Part shown: positions 47,970-57,815 of the stretch, piece after piece
Layout: every line of letters starts with the position of its first letter
How positions within the stretch are numbered: the stretch's first letter is position 1
From: Picocystis sp. L7
Taxonomy: Eukaryota > Chlorophyta > Picocystophyceae > Picocystales > Picocystaceae
NCBI GenBank assembly: GCA_020975725.1
Contig: QXJR01000012.1
Span: 597,501-661,500 of the forward strand
Length of the DNA stretch: 64,000 nucleotides
Direction of reading: 5' to 3'
Notes under the pieces: model-generated
Seen by the model: only the letters and a program-made list of their open reading frames with translations
What the model was told of the DNA's origin: nothing
Databases searched by the model: none
Made by a program: the position numbers and the translations under genes

Positions 47970-49940
47970 TCATCTCCGGCCTTTCCGACCCTTTTTCGAA
48001 CCATGCGGGCGTTTCGGAGCACTTGGCGCAGTTGCAGCGGCATTTCCTGTTGCTGTTCCCCCTTTGGTTGCACCAGGGTCCACCTTTGCTGAACCTTGCG
48101 CCCCTCGCACGCTGGCTTTTGCCTTCTCACGCCTTGATTTTTTGTAGTAGCTCCGCTCTCGCAACGGGAGCCACCGCTCTGCATCTGGGGGCGGAGGCGG
48201 GTGGTCTGGGTCGTAATCCTTTGGCAGTCGTCTCTTCTTGTGGTGCTTCTTGTTTCGCTTCAGCTTGGGCGCTTCCACTTGCATGGGCGTCGTAGGATCA
48301 GCGCCTGCAACTGCCTCCTCTCCTGCGCCAGTCGATGCGGGGGGCATCAGCAAGGTCGACATTTCCAGTGCTTCGGCATCGACTCGTTGGGCCGAATCGT
48401 GGATTGAGGGTAACAGCTTGGCATATTGCTGCGCCGCTTCCACGTTCCCGGTTTTCCCGTAGAGAGCCACCAACGCTTGGGAACAGGCAGTGGCTGCGTG
48501 TTCTGACGGACTGGATTCGAGGAGGGTCTTGTAAGCCGCTTCAGCAACCTCCGTGTCATTGTTTTTCTCTGCGGCTTGGGCCAGCCCTAAACGGAGTGTT
48601 TCCAAGAAGTTCCGGGCCTTGGGATTGCCATTCTGCTGTTCTTCCTCCCAGTACGCGATGGCCTTGGCGATCTCTTGTTGCGCAGCAACCTTGCCAGCAG
48701 TTCGGCGCAGGATCGCGGAGGCGGTGGCCACCACTGAAGGCATGTGCTTCCAGGATGGATCGCCCACCTTGCCTGCAGCTCTCAGGGCTTCCAGCGCCCC
48801 TTCTTGGCGATTTTGGCGGAGCTCTGTCTGCGCCTTCAGCAGGTACGCCTCTCGCTTCTCTTCGGCGCCTTTGGCTTGAGCCAGGAGCGCCTGGAGGCGT
48901 TCTTCCGCTTTCTCGTGCTCCCCCGCCAGGGACAGAATGGCAACGGCTACCTTTTGGGCCCGTGCGCTGCTGCCTCCCGCTCCGGCAGCAACTTGCGCTG
49001 CTCTCACAGCCTCTTTTTTCCGTCCCAAGTGCCAGAGGATCAATGCACGGTTGGTTTGAAGCACCTCTTGTTCCCTTGCACTGGTGGCTCGGGCAACTTC
49101 GTTGACCAGGACATGTTTTTGTCTTTCGAAGTACCGATCCAGCACCCCCAGCGCTAGGGTCGGGGAGGCGCCCAACGCCGCTGCATTGCTCGCGGCGATG
49201 GCCGCGACACATGCGTCCCCTGTGGCATGTTGCAAGGAAGCTCCTCCGTCTTGGTCCAGGTACGCTTCCATCGCTCCCACGGTCGCTACCTCGGCATCGT
49301 CCATCGCTTCCCGCTTGGCCTCTTCGAGTGCGATTCGTGCATCACGCAGGTCTCCACGGAGGATTCTCGCACACGCGACGTTGAAGTGCGTTTCGAATCC
49401 GCCGTTTCCTTCGACCAGCGCCTGCTTCTCGGCTTCCGCAGCGGCAGACCCGTCTCCTTGAGCCACGCGTGCCGCCACGAGATTGCTTCGAATGGCGCCT
49501 CGGCTGGCGGCTTCGTCTCCTCTTGCGCTTCGTTCGAGTGCTTCGAGGAGCGCTTCTGCAGCCTCTTTGGGACGCCTCTGTCGGAAGAGCAGCTGGGCAC
49601 GTAGTGCAGGAACGCCACGATGGTCGTCTTCTGCGGGACAACCGGCCAGCCATCCCATGGCTTCCGGTATTTTTCCGATCCGGTAGTTGGCGTACGCCTT
49701 TTCGAATCCCATGCGAGCGCCGATGCGATCCGCCATCTCTTCCACGCGCCTCGGCGTGGTTTCGTCGACGTCTCCATCCAGCAGCCACGCCGCCACGGCG
49801 GCTCGTGCCGCTTCTCGATCGCTTCCGTCTCGCTCCAGCATCACCTCGGCGATCTTCACGGCCTGTTGGTACCTCCCTTGTCCCAAGCAAGCGTCCAGCT
49901 GCTCCGCCATCGCCTTTTCATCCGTCTCCGACGCGGCCAT
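47970..49940 (-). CDS. SRP72: SRP72, signal recognition particle subunit
   Basis: A 656-residue TPR-rich protein. The diagnostic C-terminal RNA-binding segment DYDPDHPPPPPDAERWLPLR, immediately followed by ERSYYKK, is the SRP72 signature, ahead of a Lys/Arg/Gly-rich tail (GSKKGRKGRR). N-terminal TPRs begin ACLGQGRYQQAVKIAEVML. It binds SRP RNA with SRP68 and is needed for ER targeting. The ATG at 49940 (MAASETDEKAMAEQ) gives the normal length. A telo-box lies about 95 bp upstream. Confidence 0.95.
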   Translation of the reverse strand: MAASETDEKAMAEQLDACLGQGRYQQAVKIAEVMLERDGSDREAARAAVAAWLLDGDVDETTPRRVEEMADRIGARMGFEKAYANYRIGKIPEAMGWLAGCPAEDDHRGVPALRAQLLFRQRRPKEAAEALLEALERSARGDEAASRGAIRSNLVAARVAQGDGSAAAEAEKQALVEGNGGFETHFNVACARILRGDLRDARIALEEAKREAMDDAEVATVGAMEAYLDQDGGASLQHATGDACVAAIAASNAAALGASPTLALGVLDRYFERQKHVLVNEVARATSAREQEVLQTNRALILWHLGRKKEAVRAAQVAAGAGGSSARAQKVAVAILSLAGEHEKAEERLQALLAQAKGAEEKREAYLLKAQTELRQNRQEGALEALRAAGKVGDPSWKHMPSVVATASAILRRTAGKVAAQQEIAKAIAYWEEEQQNGNPKARNFLETLRLGLAQAAEKNNDTEVAEAAYKTLLESSPSEHAATACSQALVALYGKTGNVEAAQQYAKLLPSIHDSAQRVDAEALEMSTLLMPPASTGAGEEAVAGADPTTPMQVEAPKLKRNKKHHKKRRLPKDYDPDHPPPPPDAERWLPLRERSYYKKSRREKAKASVRGAQGSAKVDPGATKGGTATGNAAATAPSAPKRPHGSKKGRKGRR

Positions 49941-50397
49941 GCTCCACCCGCTCGGACCGAAAATGGACGTGAAGCCATCCTTCCCGTACGTCCGAGAGGG
50001 CACGAGCGGGACCGAGGGACGTGGGCTCCCGTACCCTAAACCCTACAAAGGGCACCCTGGAAGATCCGGTTGTGGTTGGTGGTGGCGGTGCGCACGTGCG
50101 CCGGAAGAGGTCAAGGATGGACAGGAACGGGATGGATTGCAACGAAGACCAGGGGTTCGGATCGTGCGTGTGCCGTCTTTCACCCCCGGGAGGACATGGG
50201 CAGGATGCGCCCCGACCTCGCACGATCGCCAGGGATCGCAAATTGAGGCCCTGCGATGGGTGAACCCGTGTCTTGTCCTCTTCGACCCTCGACCATCCAA
50301 AGCGTACCGAAAGCGAAAAAGGACGTGCCTCCTTCGCCCCGCACCTGCGTCTCCAGTTCCCACAAGCACCACCGAACGCGCAGGTATCCAGCCCGTT
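49941..50397. promoter_or_regulatory. SRP72 promoter region with telo-box
   Basis: About 457 bases between the SRP72 start and the PdxT stop, both minus-strand genes. CCCTAAACCCTA, a plant telo-box (also a telomere-type motif), lies at 50034-50045. In plants telo-boxes mark promoters of translation-apparatus genes. Confidence 0.45.
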
Positions 50398-51168
50398 TCA
50401 TTCGTAGATAGGGAGCTCCATCCGACTGTATCCATTGGATTCACTCCGTGCAACGGGAGCCGAAGAGGAGAGGGCAGCGGCAGCATGGGCTGCACGGACC
50501 TCTCTGGCCATGTCCACGAAAGCCTTGTGCCAACGCAGGTCCGAAGTGAGCTCCGGATGGAAGGCGGTGGCCCAGAGGTGTCCCTGTCGCACCGCAACGG
50601 CAACCTTGGACGGTGCATCCGGCTTGCGTTGACGTTGCACGTCGGAGAGGTGGTATTCTGCTAGGACTTCCACGCCCTCACCCACGTCGGCGATCGCTGG
50701 AGCACGAATGAACACCGCCCGGAAGTGCTCGTCGTCCCCTTCGCTTCGGATGCAAGCGGGAGCAGGAAGCTTGGTCTCAAAGCTCTCGACCTGGGCACCG
50801 AAGAAATTGCGAATCACGGACACGTGCAGGCCACCAATGAGGGCCTGTCCGCCTTGTTTCGTGCACTCGGCCTTGTCGGACAGCATGATGAGACCCGCAC
50901 AGGTCCCCCACACAGGCTTTCCCGCGCCTGCAAACGCACGAAGTGCCTTGGCCATGCCTTCCCGTTCGGCCAGTCGCGCCATCGTCGTGCTCTCTCCTCC
51001 TGGGATCACCAGTGCGTCGCAGTGCTCCAGCTGGGCCGCCAGCCGCACTTCCACGGCCTGCACCCCTTCTCCGCTCCTCCTCAAGGAAGAGGCGTGTTCT
51101 GCAAAGGATCCCTGCAGCGCCAGCACGCCCACCACCACCTGATTCGCGTCTCCCTGCGCCATCGCCAT
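50398..51168 (-). CDS. PDX2: PdxT/PDX2, glutaminase of pyridoxal-phosphate synthase
   Basis: A 256-residue class I glutamine amidotransferase. VGVLALQGSFAEH and the substrate-binding PGGESTTMARLAEREGM are at the start. The nucleophile Cys is in VWGTCAGLIML and the His-x-Glu in TAFHPELTSD, completing the triad. It feeds ammonia to PDX1 in the de novo vitamin B6 pathway. The ATG at 51168 puts the domain only about ten residues from the start. The C-terminal Ala/Ser tail SSSAPVARSESNGYSRMELP resembles that of eukaryotic PDX2. Confidence 0.95.
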   Translation of the reverse strand: MAMAQGDANQVVVGVLALQGSFAEHASSLRRSGEGVQAVEVRLAAQLEHCDALVIPGGESTTMARLAEREGMAKALRAFAGAGKPVWGTCAGLIMLSDKAECTKQGGQALIGGLHVSVIRNFFGAQVESFETKLPAPACIRSEGDDEHFRAVFIRAPAIADVGEGVEVLAEYHLSDVQRQRKPDAPSKVAVAVRQGHLWATAFHPELTSDLRWHKAFVDMAREVRAAHAAAALSSSAPVARSESNGYSRMELPIYE

Positions 51169-53057
51169 CGCCAACGTCGAACCGTGCGCACCACTTGGCA
51201 ACACGCACTTGGACGTCGGAGAGCCACAAACCCACCCCACGTGCTAGTGGACCGATGGCCATGCCCGACCGAACGTCCCGTCCTCGACGAGGAATCCTCT
51301 CAGCAGGACTCACGAGAGCCTCGGCGGGGAACGAGCATCCGAACCACGGTGTACGGCGAGCCGTACTCCTCGAAGCATCCTCGGGCACGTGCTGGCAAAG
51401 TTGCACCGTGGCACGAGCTTGCGCCCATGGAAACGCAAGCGATGCGAGAGCGCGAAGAAACGTCGTAAGCATGGACGGAAAGCGGCACGTTCCCGTCACA
51501 AGCGAGAGAGCGGATCGTCGACCATTCCGAGAAAATCCCGTTCCTTGAAAAAACGCAACCCGCGAAGGTATGGATGCAAACGCACGCGTGCGTGGCGCGG
51601 GTGGAGCGATAGAACCCAACTCGAGATGCGCCAGGTATGGTCGCTTGCCATCGCGTTCTTGATTCGTGCGAGAACGAAGAGCCCGAGGAACTTGCAAAAC
51701 GGAAAGCAAATGGAAACCAGCAACGGCGTGTCCCTTGCGCGCAACATCAACAAGAGGGACGATGTGTGTGCTCGAGAACGATGCACTAGACGTGGGATCA
51801 ATCCGTCGGTGATTGGAGGGCCACCTCAACACGTGGGGCGGCCGATTGGCAAGGCAAGGCTCTATGTAATACGAAGGCTTGCCCACAAGGATTTGCAAAT
51901 GGATCGTTGAGAAGGCTCGTTGCATTGCATGCGAAGTTGGAGACAACGGCGTGCATCAGTGCACGTTTCGTCGAGCTGCTTTCTCCTCGAATTCGCTTGC
52001 AAAGCAAGTGTTGGAAGGACCATGGGAATGCGCCGCTCAAGTCCGGAAGCATGCCGGACAACAAATTTACAAGAAAAAGTTCCCTGCGCATGCGTAAACC
52101 TTCCAACGACGCCCCCCTTGTCTAGATGGATCATTGCGATTTCTTCTCCAGTCGGTGAGACCAAGGCACCCTTTTCCACGTCGGCGTCGATGGGATCCTC
52201 CAAGGACCATGCATTCGAAATAACCATGTGCAGCATGTGTGTCCTCTCGTTAGACCAACTCGTATAAATACTCGTCCCAAAGGATTTTTCTTGCCCTCGC
52301 ATCTTTCCACCGGGATCTTAATTTCCATCCCACTTTCGTTCATGTGTGAATCCGAAGAGACTCGTGACGGGAAGCGGTATGCCAAGTCCGAGGTTTCTTC
52401 AAGACCGGCATCGATTGCCATGCCCAAGCCACCGTGGGTGTCGAGAGGGTCGGGACGATGGGAGACGAGCGTGGGACCCGGATTGTATATCGGAAAGCCC
52501 ACAGATCCCAGCCTTGTCCCTCATCAAGTTTGCTGCTTTCGCGTGGACGAGAGTTGGAGGGATCGCCGCGGCGTTCGGCCATGGATTGCCTCGTTCCTTG
52601 CCCCCCACCTGCCTTTGGAAGGCGCGCCCTTCCATTGCGACGGGGGCCGGTCGCCATAGGATGGATTGCCGAGGACAACCCGTGCCGTGGATCGTTCTCG
52701 CGTGTCCCTTGTGGGCAGGTTTTCCCTTGATTCCTCGTCCCAAACCAACGAACGACGGGTGTCGCGTGCGCGCATGGCATCCTTCGGCTCAATGGAGTTC
52801 CCCCCCTCGTTTCTTGGCTTGGGTTGGGATCGCATGATCGTTCTCGCGCCACGAGATGGCGAGGCTTGTCCGACATTGGCTTGGCTTGCACCTTCGTCCC
52901 CCCCCCCCCTCCCTCCTTTTCGGGCGGCGAAGCCTGGGTTCGGGTTCCGATCGACGTCTTGAAAGGGGAACCGTTTCCCGGAACCGGATCACCGTGGGTT
53001 TCGAAAGGGATCGGTTTCGGTTTCGAAACCCACAGAACCACGTGGTGGAAGGACGCC
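51169..53057. other. 1.9-kb region without a confirmed gene
   Basis: The interval between the PdxT start and the TPR gene start. A minus-strand frame from an ATG at 52302 to 51862 (146 codons) includes a segment ALVSPTGEEIAMIHLDKGG that looks less random than its surroundings. It matches no family I know, and I give it about one chance in four of being real. C-runs at about 52901-52911 and a TATAAATA at about 52263 are present. The last few hundred bases should hold the promoter of the TPR gene. Confidence 0.4.
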
Positions 53058-54674
53058 ATGGACCGTTCGACGTTGCGCGCACTTCGCGCACAGGCACGTG
53101 CAGGCGATGCCGACGCGCGCTTGGAGCTGGCTCGCGTGCTCACGCACGGTGGGATCCGTTCCGACGAGTACCGTCCGCCCACGAAGGAGTCCGACGCCGC
53201 CGAGCCGATCTGTGCCGACGAGGAAGCGCTCCTCGACTTCACGCGCGGTTTCCGGAAGCTTTCGGCCGCCGTGTCTTCTTCTTCGAGGCGGGACGCCGCC
53301 AGGGCCGACGCGAGCTACCTCCACGCGCGTCACGGCTTCTACGGTTCCTTGGCCAGGCTGCTGGAGCGCTCTTCGCCGCGGGAAGCACACGCACGCGACG
53401 CGGTGTGGCGAGACCTTGCCTTGGCTTGGTTGGCGGACGATCGTCCCATGGAATCGCTGCGTGTGCTGCGCACGTTGCTGTTCTACCGTCCTTCGGACCT
53501 CGTGCTCCTCCTCCTGGCCGCCAAAACCGCGCTCTTGGGATGGATGCAAGGCGTGGACGACGCCGACGCGGCCGTCGACGCCTGGCACTGGGCCCAAGCG
53601 GCTCGTCGCCAAGCCCAAGAAGCGCCTCCTTCGCGTGCACTCGTGCCGCTGGCTGCACAGGCGGACCTCCTGTACGCTTCGGCGATCGAAGCTTGTGCGT
53701 CTTGCACTCGTGTGCCGTCCAAGCGCCTGGATGACGCGCCTTGGAACGACGCATGGCGCGCCTACGTCGCCGCATCGGACGTGGATGGACCTTGGCAGGC
53801 GCAGGCGTGGTGCGGACTTTGTCGATGCGCATTGGTCACGCAGCACCTGAAGGAAGCGGAGACGGCCGCCAAGCGCGCCTTGCGTGCCAGTGGCGGCACG
53901 TGCGAAGAAGCATGGGTGCTGCGTGCGACGGTGGCCGACGCCTTGCGACAGCCACGACGCGCGCAACAAGTGCTACGTGCGGCCAGAGCGGTGCTGGCCG
54001 ACGCGATTGGATCCGAAACCTTCCCATCCTCGCGACATGAGAGGCGTGACGCACCTCCGGATGGACGCGTGGGAAGCGACGTGCAGCTGGCGCAGATCCG
54101 CCTGGCCTTGGAAGACGCCATCGACGAACAGGACGAAGGCGAATGGGAAGCGAACGTCGCGTCCTACGAACGCATCGCCGAACAGTCGACGACGGATCGA
54201 AGAGCCGCCGAGCTGTACGAAGAGCTGGCGCACGCCATGGAAAGGATGGGCGATGCGAACGGCGCACGCAAGGCCGCCGAAAGGTGCGCCGAACGTGCCG
54301 GACAGGACCACCTGGCGTGCGCGCTGCGTGCCGAAGCGTCGGTCGCGTCGATCCAAGGGGACGAGAAGGAAGCCACGAGGCTGCGCAGAGCCGCGCTGGC
54401 CGTGGATCCGAGCCATGCCAGGACGGCGTCGCAGGTGGCCGAAGCGTTGCTGCAAGGCGAAGTGGACGCACTTCCTTGGGGAAACGCCCTGGCGGTGCAA
54501 ATCCTGGAAGACGCACACCGAGGCCCATGGATGCGTGATAATGCACGCGTGGAAACCCTGCTTGCGCAGGCCAGACCGCGCGACGAGCACACCGTCCAAC
54601 GCCTGAAGCGCGCCGCACACATGGAAGCCTGCGCGCCTCGCCTCCCCCTGCCCCCGCCCTTCCTCTTTCCGTGA
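53058..54674 (+). CDS. TTC7/NPG-like TPR protein
   Basis: A 538-residue Ala/Arg-rich, all-helical protein with about ten TPR-like units. The pattern VWRDLALAWLADDRPMESLR, LLLLAAKTALLGWMQGVDDA and the closing ALAVDPSHARTASQVAEALL matches the YPP1/TTC7 and plant NPG group, though it is shorter than TTC7 (about 850) and NPG1 (about 700). That family anchors phosphatidylinositol 4-kinase at the plasma membrane. The ATG at 53058 has a GCCATGG context. Base composition is among the most GC-rich in the window. A general TPR scaffold is the safe call. Confidence 0.55.
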   Translation: MDRSTLRALRAQARAGDADARLELARVLTHGGIRSDEYRPPTKESDAAEPICADEEALLDFTRGFRKLSAAVSSSSRRDAARADASYLHARHGFYGSLARLLERSSPREAHARDAVWRDLALAWLADDRPMESLRVLRTLLFYRPSDLVLLLLAAKTALLGWMQGVDDADAAVDAWHWAQAARRQAQEAPPSRALVPLAAQADLLYASAIEACASCTRVPSKRLDDAPWNDAWRAYVAASDVDGPWQAQAWCGLCRCALVTQHLKEAETAAKRALRASGGTCEEAWVLRATVADALRQPRRAQQVLRAARAVLADAIGSETFPSSRHERRDAPPDGRVGSDVQLAQIRLALEDAIDEQDEGEWEANVASYERIAEQSTTDRRAAELYEELAHAMERMGDANGARKAAERCAERAGQDHLACALRAEASVASIQGDEKEATRLRRAALAVDPSHARTASQVAEALLQGEVDALPWGNALAVQILEDAHRGPWMRDNARVETLLAQARPRDEHTVQRLKRAAHMEACAPRLPLPPPFLFP

Positions 54675-54854
54675 ACGAGAGCCGCGCCCGCGCCACGTAA
54701 GGTCGCACCTCCCCGTTCCCCGCCGCGATGACGCGTGGATCGAGCACGGAGGACAGCGGGGCGTGGGAACGCTCCAAGACTACGAGGTGGCGAACGTAAG
54801 GTGCTTTATTCGTGGGCGTGCGTTTGGTCGCGCGCCCCCGTTTCGCGATCGAGC

Positions 54855-57236
54855 TCAAGCCGAGCGATCCGAAGGGCCGCAATCGGGACACACGAAGCAA
54901 GCGGGGATGGCCTGAGCGTCGGTGATCCCCAAGCAACGCGTGTGCAACCAGGTGCCACAACGCTCGCACTCAAGCATGCGTTCCCCGTCGTCGTCGGTGG
55001 TGCCGCAGGAACAACGGACCACCCAGTGATCCAGGCCGGTCTCGAACCGCCAAGTAGAAGCCACTGCCACGCCCGTTCCACGCAGCATCACGGTCGCACC
55101 GTCGCGCAGCACGGTCGACACGCGGGTGCGATTGGCGACGTGGCGCAGCCCGTCCACCTCCTTCACCTGCCACGCCTGGAAAATGGGATAGATGGTCGCA
55201 AAGGTGGACTGCGCTCGACGCTTCAGATCCCCGAATGTCCCGGAGGCTGGCATGGAGACCACTTCCGGCGGTGGCTGCGGGGCGGGGGGACGCCGCCTGC
55301 GCCTGGGAGCGGGCTGCAAACTCGGGGGCATATCCACCACATGGGCACTGCATCGCACGCGGATTGTATCGCCCCCGGGATGCGGAGGGAGCGCGTCGCC
55401 CTCGTACACTTTGACGAAGTGTTTCGTGTCCAGGAGCACCTGGCAACATTCCTGGAAATCCTGACCCTTCAAACCTTTCGATCGCTTCGAGCCATGCCTT
55501 CGAACATTGGCCGGCTTGTACTCCAGAAGGACCTGATGGTACACGAGAAGAACGGCATTTATCGCGTCTCTGCTACTGCTTGGAGGATTGGTCGTTTTCT
55601 GTTCCGTGGTTGCCGGGTGAGATGCTCCGTTGTGCTCGGAAAAGACGAGGTGTCCGGCTTTGCGCTTCTCGCCCACCAGACGAGCGTCCGCGCTGCCCCC
55701 CGCGGCGTCTGTCTGAATATCTTCGTGATTTTGCCGCTGGGCAGCCACCAGGCTGTACTGCATCACTCCCGATTGGGAATCTGCAGCACGTCGCACCTTG
55801 TATTTCCCCACCGTGCATTCGCCCACCGTCTTCAGCACATGATCCAAAAGTCCGGTGTCCCCGATGTGCAAGCGGACCAAGTCCCGCAGGTCCTGTCTGG
55901 AAATGGGTCCTCCCTTCCTATCTTTCAAAACTTCCACCACCGCTTGCTGTGCACGTGAGACGCGTGCAGGGACCCATCTGCACGACGGGGTCCTGCCCTG
56001 AGCGATCCTGGTCCTGCCTCGTTTGCCCTTGGATGGCCTCTTCCCGTTTCGTGCCCGGCGTCTCTCCTCGGCAAGGGGGGTCTCCTGGTCCTGCCATCGA
56101 GAAGTGGTTGGAACGGGTGCGACTGGATCCCGCCCTGAACCGGTGCTGGTTTTCCCGCTCATGACGCGGCAGAGAGTTGGTATCCCGTTGCACAGCGGGC
56201 TCCCGCTCCTTGGTCCACAAGCGGGCAAGATCCCCCTGTCACGTTCGTCCGCGGCAGCTTTCCGGAAGCATTCGAGCATCCCTCGGAGCAGTGCACCCAG
56301 AGTGGTAGCTTTGGTGAGGTCCCCGTAGTGCAGGATAGTGTGCGCTAAATCTGACTCCTTCATACCGGTGGCGTGGAGGTCTTCGAGGATGTGTTTCAGT
56401 GGAAAGTGCTGCACGGTCTTCGTGCATCGTTTCCATTCGTCTTCGGTGTGGTTGTACGAGCCCCTGGCCCACTTGTAACCGAACCTCCCGTACCACGTGG
56501 ATCCGTGCGCGGCCAGATGGAGCATTCGGAACTCCATGCCGTGCCAGTTGGACACGTCTTCTACGCTGATCTTCCTGGCGCCCAGGTCGTGGCAGAGGTC
56601 GTCCCAGAGCACCATGAGCTGTTTTCCCGAGAGGGCCATGGATCCACCTTGTCTCCCGTTGATCCTCAGCAGGTGGCCGCATCCGTTCCCATGCACCATG
56701 CCATGCAGCAGATGCGTGGTGCAGGTCAAGTAGGCGTGGTTTCGCGTGTCTGACCTGCAGAGGGGACAGGTCCTGGAGGACACGGCGATGGTCCTCCCAC
56801 ATGCCGTGCAGAGTTTCCTGGTCCTGGCGATGGGATGTACGTTTCCTTTCTCTTCCACGCCCATCACGAAGTGCACTCGTTTGGCGCACACGGGATGATG
56901 GCTCCATCCCGCCAATCGACAGGCGTCGCAGTGGATGCAGGTGGCGTGGATCACGTCTTCCACGAACACCCGCATCGTGTATCCTGGTGCCGCGGGATCC
57001 CTTGTTTTCCGTCCGTTTCGATCCTCGACCTTGATTCGCATGGACGCCTCCGCTCCATCCTTCCTCTTCCCGTTCGCGTCCAGCACGCGCCAACGGTTCG
57101 GTTCGACGGGATGCGCCACGAACCGCACCTGCCAGGTCTCCGTCCCTTCTGGCGCTTCTGGAAACGCCTCTTGTTCGCCGTGTCGCTTCAGGAACGCCTC
57201 CACCCGCTCCAGGAACCCCTCGCGGTGTCCATCCAT
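54855..57236 (-). CDS. MS1/MMD1-type PHD-finger transcription regulator
   Basis: A 793-residue protein with the plant male-sterility/PHD layout. The family-specific CTTHLLHGMVHGNGCGHLLR and INGRQGGSMALSGKQLM, plus KISVEDVSNWHGMEFRML and SWYG-like STWYGRFGYKWARGSY, lie in the first half. A winged-helix-like region follows (QQAVVEVLKDRKGGPISRQD). The C-terminus carries a PHD finger (VRCSCGTTDDDGERMLECER, then CGTWLHTRCLGI and FVCPDC). Plant members control tapetum and meiocyte gene expression and bind methylated histone H3 tails. An ATG at 57236 starts MDGHREGFLERVEAF. The cysteine-rich zinc region CIHCDAC ... CTACGRT ... CPLC is also intact. Confidence 0.8.
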   Translation of the reverse strand: MDGHREGFLERVEAFLKRHGEQEAFPEAPEGTETWQVRFVAHPVEPNRWRVLDANGKRKDGAEASMRIKVEDRNGRKTRDPAAPGYTMRVFVEDVIHATCIHCDACRLAGWSHHPVCAKRVHFVMGVEEKGNVHPIARTRKLCTACGRTIAVSSRTCPLCRSDTRNHAYLTCTTHLLHGMVHGNGCGHLLRINGRQGGSMALSGKQLMVLWDDLCHDLGARKISVEDVSNWHGMEFRMLHLAAHGSTWYGRFGYKWARGSYNHTEDEWKRCTKTVQHFPLKHILEDLHATGMKESDLAHTILHYGDLTKATTLGALLRGMLECFRKAAADERDRGILPACGPRSGSPLCNGIPTLCRVMSGKTSTGSGRDPVAPVPTTSRWQDQETPLAEERRRARNGKRPSKGKRGRTRIAQGRTPSCRWVPARVSRAQQAVVEVLKDRKGGPISRQDLRDLVRLHIGDTGLLDHVLKTVGECTVGKYKVRRAADSQSGVMQYSLVAAQRQNHEDIQTDAAGGSADARLVGEKRKAGHLVFSEHNGASHPATTEQKTTNPPSSSRDAINAVLLVYHQVLLEYKPANVRRHGSKRSKGLKGQDFQECCQVLLDTKHFVKVYEGDALPPHPGGDTIRVRCSAHVVDMPPSLQPAPRRRRRPPAPQPPPEVVSMPASGTFGDLKRRAQSTFATIYPIFQAWQVKEVDGLRHVANRTRVSTVLRDGATVMLRGTGVAVASTWRFETGLDHWVVRCSCGTTDDDGERMLECERCGTWLHTRCLGITDAQAIPACFVCPDCGPSDRSA

Positions 57237-57815
57237 GGTCGAATCGAGGCGTCGGGTGCAGGCATGGACGTGGTGGCCATGCCACCTTCACCTTCACCTT
57301 CACCTTCACCTTCACACCCCCCACACCCACGTCTCTCCTTCGCCTTGGATCTGGGCCTCGGATCACCCGGGGAAGGTCGTTCCCACCCGGGTTCAACACT
57401 TGGGGAACAGAAGGGGAAACCCCACCCGGTCGATTCGGTCCTCCTCCCCCCTCTTGTCCTCGTCCTTCCCTGGGGTCCCGTCTTCCCGGGAGCGTGGAAG
57501 GATCCCACCCGTTGGACGGGGACGAGGCCCAGGGTGGGGTGCCTCCACGGGCGAAGACGCAACCGAGGCAAGAAGAACCGAAGAACGAACGCAGGAAGGA
57601 CGGTGGGTGGACGTGGGGCGCGGAGGCCATCCTCGACGGGATCCGACGAGACGAGGGGCCGAGCGGGCCGGTCCTCGTCGCTTCGGGATGGGCGGCGCGG
57701 GAACGTTCGCCGACGAGGATCGGGTCCTCGCCCTCCCCCAAACGACCACGTCCTCCCTCGAGGTGCAGGGTTCGAATCCAGAAGGATGCGAACGCGAACG
57801 GTCGAGAACACGACG
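57237..57815. promoter_or_regulatory. divergent PHD/Dus promoter with a CCTTCA hexamer tract
   Basis: About 580 bases between two starts. CCTTCA is repeated five times at 57285-57314, about 50 bases upstream of the PHD-gene ATG; on that gene's sense strand it reads TGAAGG repeats. The remainder is GC-rich with C-runs and nothing recognisable. Confidence 0.5.

Noticed and set aside
51862-52302. 146-codon minus-strand open frame as a gene
   Set aside because: No family resemblance and overlapping frames on both strands; described under the gap entry but not called as a gene.
57762-57790. GGGTTCGAATCC resembling a tRNA T-loop
   Set aside because: The flanking bases do not form a T-stem and no other tRNA arms are nearby.
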